Assembly (NCBI GenBank): GCA_016200545.1
Contig: JACQEO010000057.1
Coordinates: 62,001 to 126,000 of the forward strand
Source: Deltaproteobacteria bacterium
GTDB taxonomy: Bacteria > Desulfobacterota > Binatia > UTPRO1
Direction of reading: 5' to 3'
DNA: 64,000 bases
Shown here: positions 24,932 through 34,467 of the stretch, one piece after another
Numbering within the stretch: position 1 is the stretch's first letter
How the letters are laid out: every line of letters starts with the position of its first letter
The notes under the pieces: generated by a model
What the model was told of the DNA's origin: nothing
Database searches by the model: none
The model's input: only the letters and a program-made list of their open reading frames with translations
Program-made: the position numbers and the translations under genes

Positions 24932-26794
24932 TCACCGCTCGGAATCGGCGGCGCGGGCGTAGCGCGCCAGCAGCGCCATCAGAAGCAGGAAGGGTGCGGC
25001 GGTGAGCGCCATCTCGAGCGCCGATCCCTCGGCGGGCGCGCGCATGGCGACGGCGGTCGCGAGGCCGCTCACGACGAGCCCCGCGATACCGATCCCCATG
25101 AGCGCGTCGCCGGCGATCAGGCCCGACGCGAATAGCGTTGCCCGATCGCTGGCGGGCTCGGCCTCCGCCGAGCGTGCGAAGAGCGCGCGCAGAATGCCCC
25201 CGAAGATGAGCGGCGTGGAGGTGGTGATCGGCAGGTAGAGGCCGATCGCGAACGCCAGGGTGACGACGCCCGCGGCCTCGGCGGCGAGCGCGAGCGCGGC
25301 GCCGAGCAGCATGAGCGCCCACGGAAGATGCCCCGCCATCACCCCGCTCGCGAGCGTCGCCATCAGCTTCGCCTGCGGCGCCGGCAACGCCGGCGACCCG
25401 AGCGTGTAGGCGGCGTCGAGCAGGAAGAGCACTGACCCAGCGCGCAGGGCGGCCGCGACGACGCCGATCATCTGGCCCACCTGGAGACTGCGCGGCGTGG
25501 CGCCGAGGAGGGCGCCGGTCTTCAAGTCTTGGGCGAGGTCGCCGGCGAGCGCGATCGCGATGGCGACGATTGCGCCGACGGTGATGCTCGCCGCGAGGCC
25601 GGCGGGACCGCGCTCGCCGGCGGCCGCGAGGCAGAGGCTGGTCGCGAGGAGCGCCGTGATCGTCATCCCCGAGACCGGCTGCGACGTCGTACCGACGAGG
25701 CCGACGATGCGACCGGAGACGACGACGAAGAAGAAGGCGAAGAGGACGGCGAGCGCGGCGGGAAGCACGCTCAGATGCAAGGGTGGAAGGAGCCAGAGCG
25801 CCAGCGCCAGGGCGCCGAGCCCGCCGAGCACCACCCGCGGCGCGAGATCGCGCTCGGTACGCGGCACCGCGGCGCCGTGCGCCGCGCTCGGGCGCAGGCG
25901 CCGCAGCGCCGTCGCCATGATCGGCATCGCCCGCACGACCGCGGAGATGCCGCCGGCAGTGACGGCGCCGGCGCCGACGTAGCGGACGTAACGGCTCCAA
26001 ATCTCCGTCGGCGTGAGCGCTTCGAGAGCGGGAACGCCGAGCAGCCCTCCGAGCGTGCTGCCGCCGGTGAGGTCGAAGAACGGGATCAGGATGCTCCAGC
26101 CGATCACGCCGCCGGTCAGGATCGTGAGCGCGATCCGCGGACCGATCAGATACCCGACGCCGAGAAAGATCGGTGACAGCTCGGCGCCGATCGTGGCCTT
26201 GTGCCAGCGCGCGACGCTGACGACGACGGTCTCCCGCCAGAGCACGAGGCCGCGCATAGCGAACTGATAGAGGGCGCCGACGCCGATGCCGGCGAAGACC
26301 GGCCGCGCGCTCGCGCTGCCGCGATCGCCCGCGATCAACACCTGGGCGCAGGCGGTACCTTCGGGAAACGGCAGCGTCGCGTGCTCCTCGATCGTGAGCG
26401 CGTGCCGCAATGGGATCATCAAGAGGATGCCGAGGACGCCCGCCGCGGCGCCGATCAGGAAGATCTGTAGACCCGAGGGATGCAGCTCGAGGAAGATCAA
26501 CGCCGGGACGGTGAAGATGACGCCCGCGGCGAGCGACTCGCCGGTCGACGCGATCGCGTGGACGATGTTGTTCTCGAGCACGGTGCCGCGGCGCAAGAGC
26601 CCGCGCAGCACCGTCATCGACAGCACCGCCGACGGGATCGACGCCGAGACGGTGATCCCAACTTTGAGGCCGAGGTAGGCGTTCACCATGCCGAACGTCA
26701 ACGACAATACGATACCGAGTCCGATCGCGAGCGGCGTGAGCTCACGCGGACTCGCGGTCGCCGGCACGTAAGGACGAAGCGGCGGTGCGCTCAT
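24932..26794 (-). CDS. OPT-family oligopeptide/metal-chelate transporter
   Basis: 620 residues with about 14-16 membrane spans. The N-terminus has RELTPLAIGLGIVLSLTFGM and AYLGLKVGITVSASIPSAVL, the OPT signature, followed by NNIVHAIASTGESLAAGVIFT and LPFPEGTACAQVLIA. OPT members carry peptides or metal-chelates into the cell by proton coupling; the bacterial branch is poorly characterised. ATG 26794 overlaps the upstream methyltransferase stop as ATGA, so the two are translationally coupled. Length is typical. Confidence 0.88.
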   Translation of the reverse strand: MSAPPLRPYVPATASPRELTPLAIGLGIVLSLTFGMVNAYLGLKVGITVSASIPSAVLSMTVLRGLLRRGTVLENNIVHAIASTGESLAAGVIFTVPALIFLELHPSGLQIFLIGAAAGVLGILLMIPLRHALTIEEHATLPFPEGTACAQVLIAGDRGSASARPVFAGIGVGALYQFAMRGLVLWRETVVVSVARWHKATIGAELSPIFLGVGYLIGPRIALTILTGGVIGWSILIPFFDLTGGSTLGGLLGVPALEALTPTEIWSRYVRYVGAGAVTAGGISAVVRAMPIMATALRRLRPSAAHGAAVPRTERDLAPRVVLGGLGALALALWLLPPLHLSVLPAALAVLFAFFFVVVSGRIVGLVGTTSQPVSGMTITALLATSLCLAAAGERGPAGLAASITVGAIVAIAIALAGDLAQDLKTGALLGATPRSLQVGQMIGVVAAALRAGSVLFLLDAAYTLGSPALPAPQAKLMATLASGVMAGHLPWALMLLGAALALAAEAAGVVTLAFAIGLYLPITTSTPLIFGGILRALFARSAEAEPASDRATLFASGLIAGDALMGIGIAGLVVSGLATAVAMRAPAEGSALEMALTAAPFLLLMALLARYARAADSER

Positions 26795-27657
26795 ATGCTC
26801 GGACGGCGCGCGAAGAAGTGCACGACGCGATACGCGGAGCCGGCGACGATTGCGTCGACGCGACGGAGGGTGGCCGCCGCCCTGTGCCACGGGTCCGCCG
26901 CCGGCAGCCGGCTCGCGAGCAGGCGCTCGAGCCGTGCCCGCGCCGACAGCACGACCGACGACGTCTCCGGACGCTCCGCGGTCACGTCCTCGTGCACGAC
27001 GTGGTGGAACCCCGCGGCGTCGAGCGCATCCAGGTACTCGTCGATCGTCCCGTGACGCCACGGTGCGCCGAGCGGCGGCACGGCGGGCGAGCGGCGCACG
27101 ACTTCCTGGAGCGCGAGCGGACAGCCCGGCCGCAGCACCCGGAAGAGCTCGGCGAGCGCGCGTCGGCGGTCGAGCGCGTGGTGCAAGGCCTCGACGCTCC
27201 AGACCTGGGTGAAGACGCCGTCGCGCGCCGGCACCGCCTCGAAGGAGGCGGCGACGCCGCGCACGCGGGTCGTCAGGCGCGCGCGGCGCGAGAGTCGCGC
27301 GCCGGCGGCGACGCTGCGGGGAGAGGCATCGAGTGCCACGACCCGGCATCCGTAGCGCAGTGCCAACCAGCGCGCCGCGCCCCCGAAGCCGGCGCCGGCG
27401 TCGAGGACGACCACGTACTTGCGGAAGTCGCCGTGGCGCGTCAGGCGATCCAGCAGGCGGAGACTCGGGCCGCCGATACGGTCGAGGCCGTAGAACGGAT
27501 CATGCGCGGGCGCAGGCGTCGCCAGGGCGAGCTCGCGGATCAGCGATAGCATCGCCTCCTCGACGGGCGGCGAGATCGCGTCGTAGAGCGCCTCGACCGT
27601 CGGCTCGGCGTTGCCGCCGGCGTCCCCGCCGGCATCCCCGGCATCGCTCGGCGTCAT
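26791..27657 (-). CDS. SAM-dependent methyltransferase, class I
   Basis: 288 residues. SAM-binding motif I is VVVLDAGAGFGGAARWLAL, with motif post-I RVVALDAS and motif II TQVWSVEALHHALD, as in UbiE/small-molecule methyltransferases. A FYGLDRIGG segment and the region around EVVRRSPAVPP fit sterol/tocopherol-like or sarcosine-type methyltransferases. It is upstream of and coupled to the OPT transporter. The modified substrate is unknown; it could be the transporter's cargo. Confidence 0.85.
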   Translation of the reverse strand: MTPSDAGDAGGDAGGNAEPTVEALYDAISPPVEEAMLSLIRELALATPAPAHDPFYGLDRIGGPSLRLLDRLTRHGDFRKYVVVLDAGAGFGGAARWLALRYGCRVVALDASPRSVAAGARLSRRARLTTRVRGVAASFEAVPARDGVFTQVWSVEALHHALDRRRALAELFRVLRPGCPLALQEVVRRSPAVPPLGAPWRHGTIDEYLDALDAAGFHHVVHEDVTAERPETSSVVLSARARLERLLASRLPAADPWHRAAATLRRVDAIVAGSAYRVVHFFARRPSI

Positions 27658-27770
27658 TGCAAGCGCGCGATGCTACGGGCCGCGAGGGGGGAAGGCAACG
27701 CCGAGGGTACGCCGTGTGCCGCACGTTTCGCGCCTAGCCAGCGGACCTGGCGAGCAGCTATGCTCGACGT

Positions 27771-27950
27771 ATGGCGAGCAAGCACCCCGCATATCACATG
27801 GCCGGCATCCCGCGACTCTCGCCGTCGTCGGCGAGCCCGTCTCCCGAGATCGAGCGCCGACTGCGCGCCGCATTCCCGGAGATCTGGGCGCGCTACGAGT
27901 GGTTGTGTGCCGCGCGTGCGGTGGCGCGGCGAGTCCACAAGAGTTCCTGA
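27771..27950 (+). CDS. Possible small protein (59 residues)
   Basis: ATG 27771 opens a 60-codon frame ending TGA 27950, in the gap between two minus-strand genes. The C-terminal half (PEIERRLRAAFPEIWARYEW onward) reads as a plausible amphipathic helix with mixed charge. There is no clear ribosome site or recognised family, so it may be non-coding. Confidence 0.3.
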   Translation: MASKHPAYHMAGIPRLSPSSASPSPEIERRLRAAFPEIWARYEWLCAARAVARRVHKSS

Positions 27951-27971
27951 GCGCCGGACGCGGCGCGCAGC

Positions 27972-28799
27972 TCAGCTCTCGTCGTCGGCGCTCTTCCCGA
28001 GCGCCACTTTCTTCTCGACGATCGTCATCGGGCCGCGATGCGAGAACACCACGACGTCGTCGGGTACCTGGGTACCTTGCAGCTTGAGGATCACGCGCAT
28101 GCGCTCCTCGGCCTCACGCGTGACCACGTCGCTCTTGCTGACCCCGAGCTTGTCGGTGTCTTGGCGAACCGTGTACTCGCGCGTCTCCTTCTGAAACTCC
28201 GCGTCCGAGAGCCGGTAGGTCTTGTCGTTGGTGCGGATGGCGATGCGGTTCTCGAGCATCGCCCGCTTGCTCGGATCGACCTCGCTCAAGACCAGGGAGC
28301 CGGGCTCGCGACGGAGCTTCTGCGCGACCTCCTGGAGGAGGTCTTCATCCTCGGTGAGCGCACGCTGGTGCGCCTGCGCCAGCATCAGCGCCGTGAGCGG
28401 CAGGACGAGCGTGGCAAAGCTCACGACCGTGCCGACGCCGAGCCGGCTGTTGACGCGCAGATGGCGCCCCAGGTCGGAGAGCACGAGATCGAATCCGATC
28501 GGCAACGCCACCGCGACCACCGCCACGGCAAGGACCATGGTTCCGTCGAGACCGCCGCGCAGGCGATGCGAGAGTACGATGAACGCCGACACCAGCAGCG
28601 CGGCGTACAAGGCCAGCACCCAGCGCTTCGGGGACTCGTCGTAGATCATCGCCAAGGCCGCGGCGGCGCCGACGAGCGCCAGCACCGAGCCGACGTTGCC
28701 CTCGGTGTAGATCATGCCCCCCGCGAGCGCGAGCGACACGGCCGTCACGGCTCCGAATACGAGGCCGACGGCGAAGGTTCCGAGGTGCGGTCGATGCAT
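27972..28799 (-). CDS. Five-span membrane protein with C-terminal soluble domain
   Basis: 275 residues from ATG 28799, which has GGAGGATCG ahead of it. Five hydrophobic segments (e.g. TFAVGLVFGAVTAVSLALAG, ALYAALLVSAFIVL) fill the first 140 residues. A soluble tail of charged helices and strands follows (RIAIRTNDKTYRLSDAEFQK; KLQGTQVPDDVVVFSHRGPM). I recognise no family. It is separated by 87 bp from the downstream end of the PDZ-like kinase gene on the same strand and could be in the same operon. Confidence 0.75.
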   Translation of the reverse strand: MHRPHLGTFAVGLVFGAVTAVSLALAGGMIYTEGNVGSVLALVGAAAALAMIYDESPKRWVLALYAALLVSAFIVLSHRLRGGLDGTMVLAVAVVAVALPIGFDLVLSDLGRHLRVNSRLGVGTVVSFATLVLPLTALMLAQAHQRALTEDEDLLQEVAQKLRREPGSLVLSEVDPSKRAMLENRIAIRTNDKTYRLSDAEFQKETREYTVRQDTDKLGVSKSDVVTREAEERMRVILKLQGTQVPDDVVVFSHRGPMTIVEKKVALGKSADDES

Positions 28800-28886
28800 G
28801 AGCGATCCTCCGAGTCGAGTGCAGTATACCGGAGCACGTTCAGCGGTCACAATGGCGTAGTGCGGGTCCGCTGCCGCATACCCGGC

Positions 28887-31535
28887 TCACGCGTTGGCGG
28901 CGGTGCGACCGGCCTCGCGCTCGTCGGGCTCGCGCCGCGGCAGACGTAGGGTGAACCGGCTGCCGACGCGTGGCGTCGAGGTGACCTCGATCCGGCCGTC
29001 GAAGCAGTCGCTGACGATGTCGCGTGAGATCGAGAGGCCGAGCCCGGTGCCTTTGCCCGGGGGCTTGGTGGTGAAGAGCTCTTCGAAGATGCGGTCGAGG
29101 TGCTCGGGTGCGATGCCGCAGCCGGTGTCTTGAACCGCGATCGCGACTTCCTCGGACGTTGCCTCCACTTCGACGACGATGCGTCCGTCGGCGCTGCCGT
29201 GGTCCTCGTAGGCGTCGATGGCGTTGGTGATGAGGTTGGTGAGGACCTGCCCGAGCTTCCCGGGATCGCCGTAGAGCATCAAGCTTTGCGGGCAGTCGAC
29301 GGTCACCGAGCACGACGACAGCCGCAGGCGATGCGAAAGCAGAAGACGCGTGTCCTCGATCAGCCGCGGCAGGTCGAAGGGACGCTCCTGGACGGCGTCG
29401 AGATTGCGCGTGTGCGCCTTGATGCTGCGGATATACCCGGCCGCCTTCGTCGTCCACTTGGCGACGTTCTCGACCGACTCGTACAGCTCCGCGGCGAGCT
29501 CGCGGTGATCGTCTTCGGTGACCGTCGTGTCGCCGATCGACACGCGGTACTCCCCCACCAGATCCCCGATCATCTTGAGCGCGTTCAACGAGGCGCCGAG
29601 CGGCGTGTTCACTTCGTGCGCGATGCCGGCGGTGAGGCGCCCGAGCGCCGCCATCTTCTCGGCGTGCACGAGGTTCTCCTGGCTGCGCTGCAGCTCGTGA
29701 TAAGCGCGCTCGAGCTCCCCGAGCGAGCGCGCGAGCTCGCGGTTCGTGGTCGCGAGCTCCTGTGTCCGCTGCGTCACCTTGTGCTCGAGGCCGACGTTCA
29801 ACTCCTCGATCTTCCGATAGGAGAGCGCGTTGACGATCGCGACCGACGCTTGATTCGCGAACGTGTGCAGGAAGTCGAGGTCGTCGAGCGTGAAGAGCGT
29901 CCCCGATTTCTTCGCGCCGAGGACGATGAATCCGCTCAGTTCGCCGCGGACGCGCAACGGCAGCACGAGATCCGCGCCGAGTCCCTCGAGCAGCGCGCGG
30001 CATGCGCGCTCGGCCGTTCCGAGGCTGAGGTCGTCCGCGAAATCGTAGACGCTCATCGCCCGCACGGTGCGTTGCAGCCGCACGACGAGCGCGTGCTCCG
30101 GCGGAATCGGCGCCGGGAGCTCCTCGAGGAGCGCCCGGCCTCGGACGAGCGCGAAGCTGCCGTCGGCGCCGCGCAGCCAGACGGCGGCGCGCTCGATCAA
30201 GAGCGCCTCGCAGATCGTCTGCAGCGTCAGCGCGTAAATCTCCTCGACGTTGAGCATCGTGACGAGCGCGCCGCTTGCCCGCTCGAGGGTCTTCTGGGCG
30301 TTGTGGCTCGTTCGGTAGTAGAGGCGGTCGACGGTGCGCTGCACCGCCTCGCGCATCGGCGTCAGCAGCCCGATCATCAGCAGGCTGAAGATCAGCGGAA
30401 AGGCCGGCGAGTGCGTCACGCTCGTGGTCTGCAAGGCCACGCCGAGGCCGAGGCCGAGGACGGCGTAGATCAGCATCACGATGCCGCTCAGCAACAGGTA
30501 GTTGACGCCGCGACGAAGCACCGCGTCGATCTCGAAGAGGTCGAGCTTCACGACCGCGTAGGCGAGGCTCAACGGGAAGAGGAAGGCGGTGAAGGCGGCG
30601 AGGTTGACCGGCTGCTCGCCGCCCGAAAGCCCGGACATGGTCACCAACCACGCCGGGATCGCGAAACCGGTCACGATGCCCAGCAGCACGATGCCGAGCC
30701 GCTTGCGCACCAAAACCGAGGAACTCGTCCAGTAGGCGTAGATGCCGGAGACGATCAGCCCGACACCGGCGAATCCCAGCGCCGACATGCAGAGGTTGTG
30801 GACGCGCGAGTAGGTGTCGGCGTCGTACAGGAAGACTTGGTAGATCGCGACAACCGCGAGATCGGCGGCGTACACCGCCGCTAGCACCGCACGCCGATAG
30901 CGTCCCAAGCGTAGCACCGGGAACACCAGCATCAGGTGCAGGAACGTCGCCGGCAGGAGCGCCTCGGTCGTGACGTGGAGTCGGAAGAGCGCCGCCGGTC
31001 CGTAGAGGTCCATGCCCGTCAAGACGAACGCCCCGGCGTTCAGTACGAGCACGACGGTTCCCGTCGTCGTCGCGCCCACGGGTCCGAGGATCCAAACCGC
31101 GAGGCCGACGCCGGTGAAGATCACACCGTTCAAGAAGTAGGCGCCGAAAAGCGAGACGTAGTCGCTCAGCGAGAAGCGCATCGACGCGATCGTGCGCTTC
31201 TCGCGGGTGTGGCGCGTGGCGAGCTCGTAGTGGAACGGGGTTCCCGGTGGCTCGGCGGCGACGGCGTCGTACACGTCGCGGGCGCTCGCGACTGGACGCC
31301 CATCGAGCCGCACGAGCTCGTGTTGGTAGATGCTCTGCTCTTGCAGCCCCGTCCAATGAGCGAGCCCGACCGACGGTACGACTCGGTTGTCCATCAGAAA
31401 GAACCCGGGGAACGTCCGATTGATCCATCCGAAGCTGTTGGCGAGCGCGCCGACCGCGATCGTGACGGCGACCAGCGTGTAGACGGCGATCGCGAGCTGC
31501 CGCGCGCGCACGCGCGGACGCGCGGATGCCGGCAT
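28887..31535 (-). CDS. Membrane histidine kinase with PDZ-like sensor, 7TM, GAF, HisKA
   Basis: 882 residues. After the first span (AIAVYTLVAVTIAVGALANS) comes a periplasmic segment resembling a PDZ domain (ELVRLDGRPVASARDVYDAV, then a strand pair RHTREKRTIASMRF), then about seven more spans, a GAF domain (450-600, e.g. LVLPLRVRGELSGFIVLGAK), a coiled-coil, HisKA with the His in TAGIAHEVNTPLGASLN, and HATPase_c (N-box VLTNLITNAIDAY, G1 DTGCGIAP, G2 GKGTGLGLSIS). It overlaps the lnt stop by one base (TGATG), so both are made from one transcript. No response regulator is next to it. The signal is unknown; envelope or lipoprotein state is inferred from lnt. Confidence 0.9.
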   Translation of the reverse strand: MPASARPRVRARQLAIAVYTLVAVTIAVGALANSFGWINRTFPGFFLMDNRVVPSVGLAHWTGLQEQSIYQHELVRLDGRPVASARDVYDAVAAEPPGTPFHYELATRHTREKRTIASMRFSLSDYVSLFGAYFLNGVIFTGVGLAVWILGPVGATTTGTVVLVLNAGAFVLTGMDLYGPAALFRLHVTTEALLPATFLHLMLVFPVLRLGRYRRAVLAAVYAADLAVVAIYQVFLYDADTYSRVHNLCMSALGFAGVGLIVSGIYAYWTSSSVLVRKRLGIVLLGIVTGFAIPAWLVTMSGLSGGEQPVNLAAFTAFLFPLSLAYAVVKLDLFEIDAVLRRGVNYLLLSGIVMLIYAVLGLGLGVALQTTSVTHSPAFPLIFSLLMIGLLTPMREAVQRTVDRLYYRTSHNAQKTLERASGALVTMLNVEEIYALTLQTICEALLIERAAVWLRGADGSFALVRGRALLEELPAPIPPEHALVVRLQRTVRAMSVYDFADDLSLGTAERACRALLEGLGADLVLPLRVRGELSGFIVLGAKKSGTLFTLDDLDFLHTFANQASVAIVNALSYRKIEELNVGLEHKVTQRTQELATTNRELARSLGELERAYHELQRSQENLVHAEKMAALGRLTAGIAHEVNTPLGASLNALKMIGDLVGEYRVSIGDTTVTEDDHRELAAELYESVENVAKWTTKAAGYIRSIKAHTRNLDAVQERPFDLPRLIEDTRLLLSHRLRLSSCSVTVDCPQSLMLYGDPGKLGQVLTNLITNAIDAYEDHGSADGRIVVEVEATSEEVAIAVQDTGCGIAPEHLDRIFEELFTTKPPGKGTGLGLSISRDIVSDCFDGRIEVTSTPRVGSRFTLRLPRREPDEREAGRTAANA

Positions 31536-33079
31536 CAGACGTCCCGTCGCGCGCGCCGTCGAGGCAGCACGAGCGCGAGCCCGAGGAGGGCGCAGGCGAC
31601 GCCGAACCCGTCGCCGACGCGCGTGTAGAGCGAGAGTTCGCGGCGCGGGCTCACCTCACCGATCGCGACGCCGCTCCGATCGGCGTCGAGCATGCCGAAC
31701 GGCCGTCCGACGGGATCGATGAATCCGGAGATGCCCGAGGCCGCGGCACGGGCGACGAAGCGGTGGTTCTCGACCGCGCGGAAGACCGCAATCGAGAGAT
31801 GCTGGATGCCGGCGCCGAGCCCGGCGCGGTCGAGCCAGCCGTCGTTCGAGAGGTTGAGCAAAATCTCGGCGCCGGCGCGCGTCAAGCGGCGGGCGAGATC
31901 CGGAAAGATCACTTCGTAACAGATGAGGACGCCGACACGACCCGCTGCGGTCGGAAAGACCGTGCTCTCGGCTCCGGCGCTGAACTCGCTGTCCGAGTCG
32001 GCGGCGAGCGCCTCGTTGAAGGTGAGCGGTCGGTACTCGGCGAACGGGACGAGCCGTATCTTGTCGTAGGTCGTCACGGAGCCCGCCGCTGCGATGTGGT
32101 AGGCGGAATTGAAGTAGCGCGTGTGCGACGGCTCCTCCGCGACGCGCGGCGCACCAAAGATCAACCCTGCCGGTGTCCGGTGCGCGAGCTCGCGGAGCGC
32201 CGTCAGCAGTCCGGCATCACGCTCGGGATAGAAGGTGAGCGCGTATTCCGGCCAGACGAGCAGGTCGGGATGACTCTCCGCGATCGTGCGTCGCGACAAA
32301 CCGACGTACGCGAGGAGATTGCGCTCGGCGTTGCTCCGCTCCCACCGCCAGCTCGAGGGCAGGTCGCCTTGCACGAGGGCGAGGATCGCGGTGTCCCGCG
32401 GCGACGTTTCGGTCGTGCGGGCGATGCGCCAGTCTCCGTAGACGATGCACGACGCCACGAGGGCGAGCGCGACTGCGAGCGGCGCGGCGGCGCGCGCCAG
32501 ACGACGCGGGCGCGCCGTGCGCGTCGCCGTACGGACCGCGAGGTAGACGCCGACGTTCACCGCCGCGATGACGAACGAGAGCGCGTAGACGCCGCCGAGA
32601 TCCGCGACCTGGATGAGCGGCAGCCGCTGCCACTGCGAGTGGCCGAGCAGCTCCCACGGGAGTCCGGTGAACAGGGTCGCGCGCGCCAACTCGTACGCCA
32701 CCCACAGGGCCGGAATGCCGAGCAACGCGTGCCACCGCCCGCGACGGAGGAGCGTGCGAGCGGCGACCGCGAACAGCCCGACCCAGCCGGAGACGAAAAG
32801 CGCGCAGATGAGGGCGCCGAAGGCCGTTGCCGCGACGATACCGGCGGTGAAGTACGCCGCCACCGCCCCCACCACCCAGGGAACGACGGCCGCGAAGAAG
32901 ACCGCGCCGTACACGGCGCCGGCGAGGAACGCGCCGCCCGCACTCGCGCGCGACAGCACCGCCAGGAGTGGGACGAGCGCGATCCATGCGCTGGCGTCCT
33001 GGCCGTACGGCGGGAACGCGGCCGCGTAGAGCATACCTCCGGTCAGCACGAGTGCGAGATCGAGGAGTCGCGGGCGCAT
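31535..33079 (-). CDS. lnt: Apolipoprotein N-acyltransferase (Lnt)
   Basis: 514 residues. The N-terminal eight-span membrane domain is followed by a periplasmic nitrilase-fold domain with catalytic E278 (VWPEYAL), K340 (YDKIRLVPFAEY) and C387 (GVLICYEVIFPD); E. coli uses E267, K335 and C387. It transfers an acyl chain from phospholipid to the N-terminal Cys of lipoproteins in the inner membrane. The C-terminus ends with a further span (VACALLGLALVL). Translationally coupled to the downstream PDZ-like kinase and just downstream of the REC-kinase gene. Confidence 0.95.
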   Translation of the reverse strand: MRPRLLDLALVLTGGMLYAAAFPPYGQDASAWIALVPLLAVLSRASAGGAFLAGAVYGAVFFAAVVPWVVGAVAAYFTAGIVAATAFGALICALFVSGWVGLFAVAARTLLRRGRWHALLGIPALWVAYELARATLFTGLPWELLGHSQWQRLPLIQVADLGGVYALSFVIAAVNVGVYLAVRTATRTARPRRLARAAAPLAVALALVASCIVYGDWRIARTTETSPRDTAILALVQGDLPSSWRWERSNAERNLLAYVGLSRRTIAESHPDLLVWPEYALTFYPERDAGLLTALRELAHRTPAGLIFGAPRVAEEPSHTRYFNSAYHIAAAGSVTTYDKIRLVPFAEYRPLTFNEALAADSDSEFSAGAESTVFPTAAGRVGVLICYEVIFPDLARRLTRAGAEILLNLSNDGWLDRAGLGAGIQHLSIAVFRAVENHRFVARAAASGISGFIDPVGRPFGMLDADRSGVAIGEVSPRRELSLYTRVGDGFGVACALLGLALVLPRRRARRDV

Positions 33080-33100
33080 CGCAGCCTCGAGCGACCGCGG

Positions 33101-34351
33101 CTAGCCGGCGGCGGATGCCGGGCGCGGCTCACGCTCCGGCGCGCCGCGCGGGGATGCGAGTGGGCCCGGCGCGCGTCGCAGCCGGACGAAGAACGTCGCC
33201 CCCTCGCCGAGCGTCGACTCGACGGTAACGTCGCCGCCCATGAGACGCGCGAGTTTGCGCGCGATCGGGAGGCCGATGCCGGTTCCGGGTTGCGTCCGCG
33301 TGCTGCTGCCGTCCACCTGGCGGAAGGGCTCGAAGATGCGGTCGTGGTCCTCGCGCGCGATTCCCATGCCGGTGTCCTGCAGCGCGAGGCGCACGCTGTC
33401 GTCGCGGACGTCCGCGCGGACCATGATCGTCCCGGCGGAGGTGAATTTCACCGCGTTCGAGAGGAGGTTCATCACGATGACGCGCAATTTTGCGGGATCG
33501 GCGGCGACCGGCGGCAGCGTATCGGGGACGCGCCACTCGAATCGAATTGGCTTCTCGCGGATCAAGATCGTCGCAGAACGCTCGAACTCGCCGCGCAAGG
33601 TCGCGCCGTCGACGTCGGTCGCGCGCGAGATCGTGACGCCGGCGTCGAGGTCGGAGAGCCCGAGGAAGTCGTTGACCAGCCGGAGCAGCATCTCCGCGTT
33701 CTGGTGGATGCGATCGAGGGTGTCGCGGCCCGCCGACTGCGGCGGCTGATCCTCTTTCAGGATCTGCGTGTAGCCGAGGATGATGTGCAGCGGCGTCCGG
33801 AACTCGTGCGAGATGTTGGCGAGAAGCTGCGACTTCAAGATCTCCGCTTCACGCACTCGGCGCAGCTGCTCATAGGACTTGATCGCCACCTTGACCCAGA
33901 GGAGGAGCTTGTCCGGTCCTTCCGCCTTGTCGTGGTAGCCTTGGATGTCGAGCTTCTGGAGCATCTCGCGCGGCGGCTTCTCGCCCGAGTATCCAGTCTG
34001 CAAGACGATCTGCACCTGCGTATCGATCTTGCGAATCTCGGCAATCAGCTCCTCGCCCGTCATGCGCGGCATGAAGTAGTCGACGAGGAGGAGGTGCACC
34101 TCGTGCTGCGCGAAGAGCTCGAGCGCCCGCTGGCCTCCGTCGGCGAGCAGCACCTGGTGACCCTCGCGCTCGAGCAGGCGCTGGACGGACGTGAGCGTCT
34201 CCTCCTGGTCGTCGACGACCAGGATCGTATAGCCGGACGCATCGCCCACGGTGCGCTTTCGAGTCACGGTTGGCGCACATGCGAAGCAAGAAGCGTTCCC
34301 GTGCGCGGGGGGGTGCGAACCAAAAATCACAGCATTTGCACCGCCGTTCAC
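33101..34351 (-). CDS. Soluble REC-HisKA-HATPase hybrid kinase
   Basis: Up to 416 residues. An N-terminal receiver domain (ILVVDDQEETL; phospho-acceptor Asp in LLVDYFMPRMTG), then HisKA with the His in NISHEFRTPLHIILGYTQIL, and HATPase_c (N-box VMNLLSNAVKF, G1 DTGMGI, G2 GTGIGLPIARKL). No membrane span or transmitter-specific input other than the receiver, so it likely receives phosphate or a signal from another kinase. The first 28 residues to Val29 (a GTG) look non-conserved, so the true start may be the GTG at about 34267. Upstream of lnt, 21 bp. Confidence 0.85.
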   Translation of the reverse strand: MNGGANAVIFGSHPPAHGNASCFACAPTVTRKRTVGDASGYTILVVDDQEETLTSVQRLLEREGHQVLLADGGQRALELFAQHEVHLLLVDYFMPRMTGEELIAEIRKIDTQVQIVLQTGYSGEKPPREMLQKLDIQGYHDKAEGPDKLLLWVKVAIKSYEQLRRVREAEILKSQLLANISHEFRTPLHIILGYTQILKEDQPPQSAGRDTLDRIHQNAEMLLRLVNDFLGLSDLDAGVTISRATDVDGATLRGEFERSATILIREKPIRFEWRVPDTLPPVAADPAKLRVIVMNLLSNAVKFTSAGTIMVRADVRDDSVRLALQDTGMGIAREDHDRIFEPFRQVDGSSTRTQPGTGIGLPIARKLARLMGGDVTVESTLGEGATFFVRLRRAPGPLASPRGAPEREPRPASAAG

Positions 34352-34467
34352 GGCGCGTGCGGGTCCGACGTGTCACATGATTGCGAGGAGTGGCACTGTC
34401 CCGCCACTTGCGTTCAGTGCCGGCGCGGACGCATGCGAGACCGCATGGCGTCCGCGCTCGTGCCGCG

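Noticed and set aside
24932..27349. 805-residue reading of the OPT transporter
   Set aside because: The N-terminal 185 residues are a shadow of the methyltransferase gene; the ATGA-coupled start at 26794 is the natural one.
28840..31428. An 862-codon minus-strand frame in the PDZ-like kinase region
   Set aside because: Same strand, different frame; Arg/Ala-rich with no family features, a shadow of the kinase gene.
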